Shown one piece after another: positions 36,101 through 44,382 of a stretch of DNA of 64,000 nt. The stretch is from NCBI RefSeq assembly GCF_003672135.1, contig NC_039509.1:2480001-2544000 (forward strand), in the 5' to 3' direction. Source of the stretch: Ooceraea biroi (taxonomy: Eukaryota; Arthropoda; Insecta; Hymenoptera; Formicidae). Position 1 is the first letter of the stretch. Each line of letters opens with the position of its first letter. The notes below the pieces were generated by a model, which worked only from the letters and a program-made list of their open reading frames with translations, was not told the DNA's origin and did no database searches. Both the position numbers and the translations under genes were made by a program.

Positions 36101-38585
36101 ACGCGCGCGGGATCCCATGACACTTTTCGTGGGAGACATTTGGGGCATGCGGAAACTTCGAAACGCGAATTATTAATTCACGACTATTATGGCGAAAGGG
36201 GCGAGAGCATGACGCTCTCGCGGGGCGCGAAAGGGTGCTCGAAGGAAGTTACACGAGTGCCGGGACAAAGCAGGATGTAAATCTTGCACGTAAGACTCTC
36301 TATTTTCCCCGGGCAAAGTTGTAAATGGACGTCTTGGGAGCCGACCCCGATAGTCGGTGCGCGCGCGCACGCGAGAATTGCCTATGAGTTAGTTTTGCAA
36401 GATAAATCGGGCCCGCCCTCGCCCTGCGGCGCCGCCGGGTGGAGGACGAGGCCCTTTGTCGCTCGAATGAGCGCGAGAGTTACGTCGACGACTTTCTAAC
36501 ACCGCAGCAACTTTTCCGCATGACGAACGACATAGCATTAGGTGCTTGAAGTTACTGACGTTTGACGCCTCCTCCGGATGAGTTTATCGAGTTTACTCCC
36601 ATTCATTGCGGGTGGATTTCTTGAGGCCGAGAGAAAACGGAATTTTCTTAAATTGACTCTCCTATATCAGTAATCGTGCCAAGGAAATTAAAAATAAAGA
36701 CAAAACTATTTTTACCGAGGAGACATAGAGACGATAAAAATGTGAACGTTGCCTTACGAACATGATGTATAAAAGAGATAAATTTTTCTCTATATTTTCT
36801 CATGGAAATGGTTAAAATTAAATGAACTAAATATAGAGACTGTTAATCATAATCTTAAATCTTAAATTATCATATATTCTGCAAGAACTTATGTAGAGAG
36901 GAGAGAGAAATAAAACTGCTTGGAATTAGCCATTAAACACCTATGAAAAAATTTCTTTCGCGATGCGAGGTATTCTTCCGTGAATGCACGTAAATCAAAA
37001 TCGCGCGAGGTATTTGTAGACCATGTTACAAACCAGCATAATTATCTCCAAAATGGACCACGATGCCCTCTCGCAACAGAATGGTAGTTTACTTTATCAG
37101 CGCGCCAACTAAAACGAAGGGCTCGATACAGTTGATCTGTATCAGTTCATTTGCTGCCCCTTGCCCCCGACGTGGCAGCACGGGGGTGGCTTTTAGTTCA
37201 ACGTGCGTGCGTGAAGATTAAATTACTTGATGGATATCCCGGATTGATCCTCAATGTATCCTATGTCCATGGATGGATGGAGATTAAATAGAGCGCGCAA
37301 CTCACTTGAATAATCGCGATGTCGGCCTCGACCTTTCGACCCTTTGCTCCCGTAGCATTACGCATGATGGTGCATGATACAGTTGTCGGCGTTTGTACGA
37401 TGATACGACGAAGTGGCGTCGATTCGAGTACCGATTTCATGCTAATACGCTTCATCTCGTTTGTAGGCAAGCTTCTACTTTTCTGATGCGTATCCCTGAT
37501 TTGAATTATGGTATTAAAAGATCGCATTAAGAAGATGACGTTAAAAATGCACAACTTTCGACACTTTATTCCAGTCTGAAATGATATTACAATTTTCGAC
37601 GTGGCGAAGCTTGAAGTCCACTTTCCCTCGGCTTCGAGCTCTAATTTTTCAGCCTTACGGAGCTCGTTCTATTTTGCATCGCTTTAATGCCGTTTCGGGA
37701 AGGGCGGCCAGAGCGGCGGCCGGAGATTCGGCGACTCGGGGGTGCGATGGGAAACGTGCCTGACTGCAAGCGCGGGATGGAGAACGTGCGAGGCGGATGA
37801 AGCACGGGCGTTATTTCGCATGAATTTTTACGAGATTAGTCGACATAAAACACGCGGCGGTCCCATAGGCACGTACGTACGTTCGGACGGGATGCTGCTA
37901 CTGCTGTTGCTGCTGCTGCTAAGCATAAATCGTCTGAGGACCGGCTGGGCCGCGCAACGTTAGAAATTAAAATAGATTAAAAACTGCCGGAAAGTGGCGT
38001 CAGCAAGGTGGCAACGTGCGCGTGATGAACATCGCGTTCCTCGCCAGAAAGCGGAAACGATCTTCTTCTCTTTGTCTTACGTTGAACGGAACTCGAATGT
38101 CGAAGACATTCGCGAGCTGCAGTGATTTCCACGATTGGCACCGCATGGACGATGTGGCGCGTGATTTTCTGCCTTATTCATTCTGATGAGTATCCATCAT
38201 TCTCTGCAGTAGCTGATGTTTATCAGGATGCCGAAAACAGTTTGTACATTTTGAATCTTATGAAGCAGCCGCTGGTCCTTTTGTGTTCATGTTTTGTCCA
38301 TGTTTAAGGCCTACGGGAATTTCGTTAAATTTTTCAAGCCTGCGACTTTCCTTTTCTATCATCCGAAGAGATTTACTCCCGGATCAAAAGCAAAATGGCG
38401 TTGGTCGCGCAGCTCTTTCGTCGGAACTACTCAGGAAGTTCCCAAACTTCGCGAGACATCTGCGCGAGTAACGTTATCATAATATTTCAGTTTTTTTATC
38501 GCGCGATCGAGGAGCGAAGCCGGGCGTGCAAGCGCTCCAGAAAATCGATCGCATTCCATATCTGTGCACCACCGGTAATGGCGGC

Positions 38586-38630
<45 letters not shown>

Positions 38631-41600
38631 GTCTCGAAATCTCTTCTGGGAAATCTCTTGGTCCTCCCGCGCATCGCGCTCGTTTGGCCATTCGTTGGTC
38701 GGCCCTCGTTCTTTTTGCACCGGCCGCATCAAGTTCATCCTCCCCCACCCTCAACCCCCACTGATGCGGACGGGATATCCGCCGCGCGACAAACATTTCG
38801 TGTCCGTCCATTTCCCACAGCTTGCATAATGCATGCGGCCGCTGGCTGCCGCTGCTCGACGACGACGACGATGATACTGGACGTCGCTCCCTCGAAAGTC
38901 CCCTTTGCGCTTATCTCCATTCTTTTTCCCGCAGGGTCGGCCGGAATCCTAGTTCGCGGGTCACCGTCAGCTTTCAGCCTCAGGAGGAATCACACGGTGT
39001 CTTTGTTTGTCGTCGTTCGATCCTCCCTGTTTCCATGGTCGACTGATCAATCCCTTCGTCTCTCTCGAGGCTTCGATGTATCGAGGATTGTCCTGTAGGT
39101 TGTTCCGCGTGAGCGAATATAAGTCGTAGTCGAAACGGATTTTTCGATCATTTTCCTTCCAGATGATGAACATGTCTCGATCGTTCATCATTTTTGTAAG
39201 CTGTAAACGTGCAATCTTAGCAAATCCCCCTGCGGTTCACGGGACACGTTACATTTCAACTTGCTTGCTATTGTCTACAGGTTTAAAGGATGGTTTATTG
39301 AATAGAGAACAAATCGCGATGTCTAACCGAATAATTTTCACGATGCGGAAGGGAATTCGAAAAGCACAAGACTCCATCTCGTTCACGTGCTATGTCGCTT
39401 CTCAATATGTATGGCTAAAAATCTCCCTTCAAATATCTTTCTCGTCACGTTTTTCATTTGATATGACCTCTATTCTACCTCCGTTGAATTCTTATCAAGC
39501 ATCTCATTCTTACATCGATACCTCGACTTTGCAGGCGGCACGTATCCCGAATAAAAATATCCGCTGTAAAACTCCGTCGTATATATATAATGACGGCAGC
39601 AGATTATCGGAAACAGAATAAAACACGAAAAATCAACGGTAGTGCATTTTCAAAATGTATTTCTGCGAAACAAGCCCTCGGCTCGTTGTTTTGTGTTTTA
39701 ATCCAAATTTTTAATCTGGATTTTCAGCCTTTTATGCGCGTTTTAACTAATTCGCCGGGCGAACAACAGCGTTTTGCGATCAAATGCTGCAAGTCATAAA
39801 TCCTAGAGTGGGACGAGGGATGGTATTAATCGGATTAACCGGTATTCTATCAACGCCCAGCACGCGCTCGCATTTATTATTATTCGCGCCAGTAAATCGA
39901 TCGGCATTAAATGTTTACGACGTCGAAAGAACCGCGTCCATAAAACGCGTTATCCGTTCTAACGTGTGGAAACTGGACCAGCCGGCAGTACAAGGGATTT
40001 GTATCATAAATGGTACGCGAACGATAAAGAGCCCATTTTCTTGCGAATGAAAATGCGACGCGTCGCTGAGCATGCGGGGAATGAAACCGCGCGGTTTACA
40101 CGTATCTCGTCATAACGCGCAATTACACATGATTAAATGTTTATGACGTCATCGAAGAAGCCACGTTCGTAAAATAGTAAATACCGCGCGTGTATAAACC
40201 CGATATGTTGTTTCGATAACGCGAGTCACGTAAGTGATATACATACTGTTATATTAGCATTTCATGGGAGAACGTCGCGCATTTTATAACGAAGTCCTGC
40301 CAATTTGCAAACTGCCTTGAAATAAAATTAAACGGACGTTGACATATAATAATAACTATGATACCTTTATTTTCGTAGGACGTTATTAACGCGCATGTAA
40401 AATACTTGATGCGCATTTCCCAGAAAAGATCATTTAATCAAACGAGAGAGTTCAGCACGAAAGATTCATTTATCGTAAAATTTTTGTTATCACAGGAGCG
40501 TTACGAGCGAAGTACGTGTGCAACCGGCTACTCCGGTTTACGCTATAATAAATTTTGGTTACGCTTTTTTATGGGTATGACTCTTGTAAAAATATTTTGC
40601 GAAATTGTACATAATCGAGAAAGGGAAAATTGGAATAAGATAGTTAAAGCTGTGTATTCTAGCCGTACATACATTATTGACGCATGGAAACATCAGGTCT
40701 ACGAATAAAATAAATATAAATGGACAATAGATACAATACACGTATATACATATATACAACAGATATTTTCATAAAACCATACAGTTTCTGAAATAAAATA
40801 AAGAAAAGGTTGAAAAATAATTAAAGAAGAATGTCGGTGATATCGTGAAGTATGTAACGTGAAGAGTCTGGAAAGTCTTCGAAAAATATTCGGGAGAACG
40901 GAGAAGTAATAAAAGCTTCCTTTCGGTCGCGTATCAGTAGATTTCAGTTTAATGCGCAAAATTAACGAATAGCAGACGGAGACAGGCTGGCAGGTCTCCG
41001 TCGGAGAATTCACGTCGAGGCGTCGCTTCCGGGATACTCCGCGTGAATAAATGCGTCAGCTTTTGTGCGATGCTCCGGCAACGACCGGAACGATTTCAGA
41101 TAACCACCCCATCCTGCGCGTGTATCCCGGACATCTTTTCATTCGAACGTGTACTCGGCATAAATGCAAAAGCGCATCGCGCGTAGCCGTCGGAGCACGC
41201 AGCGCGAGCGCTCGGGCATAGTCATCTTTCATACTTTGACTTCCGGCGAGATGAGCATGAAGTATCGCTTTGCGTGCCGCCGTCTAGTTCTCGAATGGAG
41301 ACAGATGATGGATCTGCCAGAGCTGTTTCATGATTACGTGCCGACGATCTCTTGCTTCGGTGTTACTGTGTCGGCTCCTTTCCGCGCGTTTTAGCTCAGC
41401 TGTTGTCCTGTAATATCCCTTTGCGTGCACCCGCGATATAATGAATACCCCCCAAGCATACTTTCCCCAGGGGAAAAAGAGAGAAGTGCACTGGTGGGCC
41501 GGACAAAAGTCAAAATATTTGTGATTCGCTTTCTCGCCGGGACGAGACATTTCGAGATGGAACTCGTCGTCTCTGCCGCGAGATTGTTAACCGATTTCCA

Positions 41601-44382
41601 GCGCGCTCGCGTCTCGCGCAGTTTAGAAACTAATCTCCATTTTGATGCGGGTTCTAAGGAGACTTAACCAGTTCTGGTTTTAAGCCGTGTCGCGCGCATT
41701 GCCAGTTGCCGAGGAATCCCCGAATTTACCAACTTACAGTTACAATGCATCACCGATAAAACCGCGCACCGCGGTATCTCTAATAACCGTTCTAATAACT
41801 AGAGGGAGAATCCACTTACTTATCCTGACCCGCGGATTCCCGCGGGAGCCACTGCGCCGGGCTGCAGATCCTCTCCAAGGAGTTAGTGGTATCCAGTATC
41901 CCGCTCTCTGGCGAACCGTCGAATATCTCGATCGCCGACTGGCAGGACTGCGCGCTGTAAAATCGATACCGGGAACATATCTATCAGTGGATTTTACGAC
42001 GGACCTCGCACCATCGAAATTCGTCGTTCGAGCGCCAGCAAGAAAATTCACCGTCAGTATCGCAAGCGTAAATCTTTGACCGGAATTTCAAAGATCCAGC
42101 GCAAGTCGATGATCTAACACGTTCTTTCAAAGATTCACAGAAACGAGAATATAAATTTAATAAGAGAGAACTGGAGAATTAATTTTCAGAGACCAGTTGT
42201 CAAGTTTTAAAGAAATTTATCGAATAAAATTAATACATTTGGTTGAGCACTCTGTTTTTTATTATTTTCAAGAAGAGATTTAAAAGAAGGTACATACACA
42301 TACACGGAATTACATTTGTTCCAAGGTAATTCGTGAATGTGTAATTCGAACAAAAATATTCAAACATTACGTGCATTGGCTTAATTGTTTGTCGCGCGGA
42401 AGACGAAGCGAAAGTCGCAAATTCAACATGGATATCGCTTGTACAGCCCAGACGAGAAGGAGAGTAAAGTAAAAAGGGAGATAAAGTTGGCTAGAGAAGA
42501 CGCAGTATTCTTCGCGCACGAGAATACTTTCTCGGTTCACCTGACGTTCGGATTTACAATATTCCGTGCAAAATTCATGTTGCCTTCAATAAAGCCGCCC
42601 TCGTACCGCGTCTCGTAAGCATACGCGCACCTTCAGTTTATATCAGGCTATATATCCGCGGCCTGGAAGACCGACAGTATTTGTGTGCAATGCCGTGAGG
42701 GTTGTACGCGTCATCGTCCCCGTCGTCGTCATCGTCCCCATCGTCGTCGTCGTCGGGGGCGGTTTCATTCATCCCGGGCGTCGTGTTCCATCTCCCGGCG
42801 CGTGGAACACATCTCCGGCGCGCGGATACGCGTTCTGCATGTCGCCGGCGCGTTGCGCATGATAATTGAAAATTCCCGGGATACGGACGCGAACGTGTTT
42901 CCCCGCGTGATTTAATGCTACTTTCCGCGCCGGGGTGGTTTTCCCTGGCGCCGTTTCGATAAGTTACGCAAGCCGCGCTAACTGTGAAATAAGAGTCTTG
43001 CGCGTAGACATAACGGCGCGATTGCACGAATGTAACAACGGTTTTCCCGGACGCGGACATTTCTCAAATATTCTGACGCTTCGCCGCACCCGGATCTTGA
43101 GATATTAATCCGCGTTGCGCGTCGTTCCGGAAATTATAAGTTTGTGCCAATATTACTCCTCGGGTAACGGAAATGTTTGCGATAAACGGCAAGAACTTAT
43201 GATACGCAATCGATTTACAAGTTAATCGATTTACAAACGACCGATCATTGCTAGAGTTTTTTATCATCGTGTCACCCGCTGCAAATTTGTAGAGATCGAC
43301 GGGTGTGATCGAAAATGGAAAATAAACATTTAAATGCTATTCCACACGTGCCGTGCTCCAACGTACGTTACGTGACTGCAGTTTTGCCTGGCTATCCAGT
43401 CGGTGAATCTATATAGGAAGAAAGGGTAGAAGAGAGACATGAGAAACACTGAAAGGAGGATATAGTTTCTTGCCTCCCCGATCGACCGCGATCGCACGTG
43501 CGTCTCGCGATGTATGACTTAGAGGTCCGTGACGATCCGGGTTACCTGAGGTTGTAACTGGCGAGGGAAACGTGTCCGGTGTCGTAAGCGCGACCACGCA
43601 GCACGAGCCTGCAAGTCGTGGACTTAGGCTTGCCCCTGGTGTCGTGGTGGCCAGCCCGGACCTTCTCGCCGCTCACCTCGAGGTCACAGCTGCTGATCAT
43701 GGCGCCCTGGTCCTTGCGGTGGTCGTGGAGGTCGCGGTTGTTGTAACTGCCGGACCTCATCATTTCCACTGCAAGATTAGGCAGAGAGGAACCTCGAGAA
43801 TTTCGATACATAGTCTCTCTATGGATATGGTATAAGATTGGGGGAGGGAGAGTTGATGGACGCAATGATTAGATATTAAAAGATTAAAAATTGAACAAGG
43901 TTTACTTTTATTGATTGATTGTCAAAAATAACGATTATTTTCTTTTATTAACTTAAAAGTTATATAGAAATCGTAAACTTTAGGCATTAATCATTAAAAG
44001 TATGTAAGAAGATTTGTTACTTACGACTCTTATTGATATTGTCGGTGGCGATTGTCGTTGGAGCTTCCGTCGTCATTTCTATAAAATTCAGCGTTGCGAC
44101 GAAGCCATTGTAATCGAATGGTGGCACCTCGGGACCGGTTCTGTAAAATGATACAAGCTTCTGTATTCGTATGCATAGACGTAAGAAATATTTAAGTTAA
44201 CTATAAACTCAAATTTGTCTATTGTCAATCTGACAAATAAATTGTTTTCCAACCTGAATTCCACGAGAAGCTTCTCGCCCTCGTACGTCAGCGCCGTCTT
44301 TTCTTTACCGCAAAGCATTTTCAGCAACGGGCTCGATGTAGTCGGACCCGAATAGACTGCGATATAGTCGCTGGTGCAGTGG
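6976..44382 (-). CDS. Multi-CUB-domain cell-surface protein, SOL-1-like (5' incomplete)
   Basis: Ten minus-strand exons join without a frame conflict: 44254-44382, 44025-44140, 43546-43768, 41820-41954, 35293-35411, 14029-14207, 13141-13299, 11502-11778, 8025-8166 and 6976-7171 (1675 coding bases). All have GT donors and AG acceptors. The product contains the second half of a first CUB domain (HCTSDYIAVYSG...LLVEFR), then three further CUB domains with paired cysteines (starting near SSCDLEV, SVCDVEYYG and YCGDH). It ends in a Ser-rich spacer and a 16-residue hydrophobic tail with no cytoplasmic segment, which suggests a GPI anchor. Four consecutive CUB domains recall C. elegans SOL-1, an auxiliary protein of AMPA-type glutamate receptors; that function is inferred. 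The first exon starts with one base of a split codon, so at least one more coding exon, with the signal peptide and first half of CUB1, lies upstream. Cubilin- or Neto-type proteins are alternatives. The 21-kb intron hosts two genes on the other strand. Confidence 0.85.
8025..8166 (-). CDS. CUB gene exon: middle of CUB4
   Basis: The exon encodes PCTAWNLTIHEY, then LHTFCSRDTHKNFTLPW and TAVV, the second half of CUB4 with two cysteines. The split Arg codon at its start joins the preceding exon exactly. The acceptor ends in AAACAG and the donor is AG/GTGAGT. Confidence 0.87.
11502..11778 (-). CDS. CUB gene exon: end of CUB3 and start of CUB4
   Basis: This is the longest exon found in the gene (277 bases). 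It closes CUB3 (TPVYIEWSRSSRAGLNFHAA) and starts CUB4 (YCGDHTTAEPEGEV, QKCTWILDSP, RQLVIEVKSTQS). The acceptor is ATTGCGCAG and the donor C/GTAAGC. Confidence 0.88.
13141..13299 (-). CDS. CUB gene exon: Cys-rich middle of CUB3
   Basis: This 53-codon exon encodes VKGSTKQTPNNPCETKCGDS, then GCHCVSKSLE and GHIVTCLCGNYQ. It has seven cysteines in 53 residues, more than a standard CUB segment, so extra disulfides are likely. The acceptor is CATTCGCAG and the donor CAG/GTAAAA; both ends are phase 0. Confidence 0.8.
14029..14207 (-). CDS. CUB gene exon: start of CUB3
   Basis: After a Gly/Gln-rich linker this exon opens CUB3 with SVCDVEYYGLTSPVEGSV, then GPVKCRQHFI and NQSVVIT. The acceptor is GATGTTGCAG. 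The donor ACC/GTGAGT ends in phase 0. Confidence 0.85.
14968..15260 (+). promoter_or_regulatory. Promoter and 5' UTR region of M1-like copy 1
   Basis: This is the sequence immediately upstream of the ATG-CAG mini-exon. It is almost identical to 25835-26127 in unit 2 although most surrounding sequence has diverged. A transcription start presumably lies within it. No TATA box or initiator could be chosen with confidence, so this is a regional call only. Confidence 0.4.
15254..22712 (+). CDS. M1-family aminopeptidase N-like protein, predicted pseudoenzyme, copy 1
   Basis: Twelve exons: 15254-15259, 15645-16129, 16374-16871, 18682-18865, 18938-19094, 19428-19506, 19897-20267, 20442-20719, 21127-21317, 21888-22175, 22278-22353 and 22566-22712. 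They sum to 2760 bases, an uninterrupted 919-aa frame; all introns are GT-AG. A hydrophobic start (KLFILQHFLCGIMFTTMIT) suggests a signal peptide. M1 landmarks appear in order: the N-terminal domain (YRLSKDVVPLHYDISL), RKWFPCWDEPEFKTTF, STYQLMFVVTE, SPSWWSHLWLNKGLA, IYVKGAPVILRM, GYYRVRYDD, NRAQIIDD and WREWTYC. M1 enzymes cut N-terminal residues from peptides using zinc held by HExxH-x18-E. Here HExxH reads RGIVY, the distal Glu is Lys at the correct 18-residue spacing, and GAMEN reads DVIAK. Catalysis is therefore not expected, though the Tyr before KGA is kept. No GPI tail is seen (it ends KLKKC), so it is probably secreted. The role is unknown; binding or decoy functions are speculation. 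Confidence 0.9.
17441..17503. repeat. (ATG)n and (TA)n simple repeats
   Basis: Runs of GATGAT and then about 17 TA units lie inside the left arm of the palindromic element. A shorter (AT)n counterpart lies in the right arm near 18089-18110. Confidence 0.9.
18348..18482. repeat. Perfect hairpin inserted in one arm of the palindromic element
   Basis: Two 57-base arms (18348-18404 and 18426-18482) are perfect inverse complements by eye, separated by a 21-base loop. The arms begin ATGCGACCGCCTAGAGATCG. The left arm of the host element lacks this hairpin, so it arose after or during formation of the large palindrome. Confidence 0.85.
22713..23303 (+). other. 3' flank of M1-like copy 1
   Basis: AT-rich 3' UTR and downstream sequence, homologous to about 32265-32860 in unit 2 with many substitutions. 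No further gene was seen. Confidence 0.5.
22749..22824 (+). promoter_or_regulatory. Candidate poly(A) signals of M1-like copy 1
   Basis: Two AATAAA hexamers, at 22749-22754 and 22819-22824, follow the stop codon. In copy 2 the first is changed to AAAGAAA and only the second survives (32360-32365). Confidence 0.4.
23308..24196. mobile_element. piggyBac-like non-autonomous element (889 bp) in unit 1
   Basis: The termini are GGGGTTACATACCTCC on the left and the inverse complement of GGGGTTACATACTTCC on the right: a 16-base inverted repeat with one mismatch. It is flanked by TTAA at 23304-23307 and 24197-24200. Unit 2 has the undisrupted site, a single TTAA in CAATTAAGAGGGATC near 32862-32876. 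A TTAA target duplication is the hallmark of piggyBac elements. There is no transposase; the longest open stretch (84 codons, 23841-24095) shows nothing recognisable. An internal inverted motif, GTCTGTCGAGCC / GGCTCGACAGAC, is present. Confidence 0.85.
24743..24924. mobile_element. Possible DNA-transposon remnant
   Basis: Directly after the homology of unit 1 ends comes CAGTGCTGGCAAAAAGTTCC, which resembles Tc1-type terminal sequences, followed by AT-rich filler up to the junction palindrome. No matching second terminus was found, so this is a weak call. Confidence 0.3.
24925..25765. mobile_element. 841-bp palindromic element at the junction of the two units
   Basis: The left end CTATTTTTTATTACATATTC is the inverse complement of the right end. 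The arms include AAAAAGTACGTAAGAG and GGTACACCTTGGGTAATTC segments and extend to about 25240 and 25410, leaving an unpaired centre of roughly 150-170 bases. Each arm carries a purine/pyrimidine microsatellite: GT/GC near 25100-25170 and CA/CG near 25468-25590. No coding capacity was seen. The element lies exactly between duplication units 1 and 2. Confidence 0.8.
25468..25590. repeat. (CA)n/(CG)n microsatellite with ACACTCATAC higher-order repeat
   Basis: Alternating CACACA, CGCGCG and recurring CACTCATAC units lie in the right arm of the junction palindrome. The left arm has the complementary GT-rich run, but it is shorter, so the repeat has expanded or contracted unequally. Confidence 0.9.
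26121..32264 (+). CDS. M1-family aminopeptidase N-like protein, predicted pseudoenzyme, copy 2
   Basis: Twelve exons with the same structure as copy 1: 26121-26126, 26519-27030, 27371-27874, 28164-28344, 28424-28580, 28914-28992, 29383-29753, 29928-30208, 30691-30887, 31427-31708, 31807-31876 and 32127-32264. They total 2778 bases, an open 925-aa frame with GT-AG introns throughout. The signal-peptide-like start, YRLSKDHVLPRHYNI, RKWFPCWDEPDFKTTF, TPSWWSDLWLIKGLA, IYVKGAPVIL, GYYRVRYDD and WREWTYC identify the family. The HExxH position reads LGIVY, the distal Glu is Lys with the 18-residue spacing preserved, and GAMEN reads NVVAK. It has therefore lost zinc binding independently in detail, or inherited the loss and drifted. 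Exons 5-7 are nearly identical to copy 1 while exons 2-4 and 10-12 differ at many positions. It is probably secreted. The biochemical role is unknown. Confidence 0.9.
32265..33395 (+). other. 3' flank of M1-like copy 2
   Basis: AT-rich sequence homologous to the 3' flank of copy 1, including the intact TTAA site where copy 1 has its 889-bp insertion. No gene was seen. Confidence 0.55.
32360..32365 (+). promoter_or_regulatory. Candidate poly(A) signal of M1-like copy 2
   Basis: An AATAAA hexamer lies about 95 bases after the stop, at the position equivalent to the second signal of copy 1. Confidence 0.35.
35293..35411 (-). CDS. CUB gene exon: end of CUB2
   Basis: The exon encodes YVEPKRYSSNGRDMTVVLRR and then EEYMEVSYYFHDG, the closing strands of CUB2. 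The acceptor is CTTCTTCTTCCAG and the donor G/GTAAGT. The following intron is the 21-kb one that contains the two M1-like genes. Confidence 0.85.
37894..37921. repeat. CTG trinucleotide repeat
   Basis: A short imperfect run of CTG units (CTGCTACTGCTGTTGCTGCT...) in the CUB-gene intron. Confidence 0.85.
38588..38632. repeat. (CGGCGT)n hexanucleotide repeat
   Basis: Seven to eight tandem CGGCGT units in intronic sequence. Because the period is a multiple of three, it creates long open stretches in several frames (Ala-Ser, Gly-Val or Asp-Ala type repeats) that should not be read as genes. Confidence 0.9.
41820..41954 (-). CDS. CUB gene exon: middle of CUB2
   Basis: The exon encodes SCQSAIEIFDGSPESGIL followed by LERICSPAQWL. 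This is the third and fourth cysteine region of a CUB domain with the E-I-F-D-G signature. The acceptor is GATTTTACAG and the donor AA/GTAAGT; the split Lys codon is completed by the exon at 35411. Confidence 0.85.
42711..42757. repeat. CGTCGT/CATCGTC trinucleotide-rich tract
   Basis: An imperfect run of CGT and CATCGTC units in the CUB-gene intron between 41954 and 43546. Confidence 0.8.
43546..43768 (-). CDS. CUB gene exon: start of CUB2
   Basis: This 223-base exon encodes a charged linker (NNRDLHDHRKDQG) and the first part of CUB2: SSCDLEV, a second cysteine in STTCRLVLRG, and the beta-strand segment TGHVSLASYNL. The acceptor is CTAATCTTGCAG and the donor CTCAG/GTAACC. Confidence 0.85.
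44025..44140 (-). CDS. CUB gene exon: end of CUB1 and Thr-rich linker
   Basis: This exon finishes CUB1 (GPEVPPFDYNGFVATLNFIE) and enters a Thr-rich linker (TTEAPTTIATDN) that may be O-glycosylated. The acceptor is TTTTACAG and the donor C/GTAAGT. The phases match both neighbours. Confidence 0.85.
44254..44382 (-). CDS. CUB gene exon: second half of CUB1
   Basis: This 129-base exon encodes HCTSDYIAVYSG, then SPLLKMLCG and TYEGEKLLVEF. These are the typical CUB elements: a Cys followed by D-Y-I-x-V-Y-S-G, then the cysteine near L-C-G. The acceptor is CTCGTTGCAG and the donor AG/GTTGGA. It enters with one base and leaves with two bases of a split codon. Confidence 0.85.

Larger units (their letters stand above)
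35412..41819 (-). other. CUB-gene intron with simple repeats, no exon supported
   Basis: This 6.4-kb intron lies between the two CUB2 exons. GC-rich stretches occur at about 35.4-35.65, 36.2-36.5, 37.6-38.0 and 38.5-39.0 kb, with CTG-, GGCGTC- and GAC-type repeats. A minus-strand open segment at about 37312-37400 ends at a GTGAGT donor but has no good acceptor and is not needed for phase. Nothing else is supportable. Confidence 0.5.

Noticed and set aside
37312..37400. Possible extra CUB-gene exon ending at a GTGAGT donor
   Set aside because: No pyrimidine-rich acceptor was found. The flanking exons 41820-41954 and 35293-35411 already join in phase into a continuous CUB domain without it.
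38526..39098. 190-codon + strand and similar overlapping open stretches
   Set aside because: Created by the CGGCGT hexamer repeat and GC-rich flanks, which are open in several frames at once.
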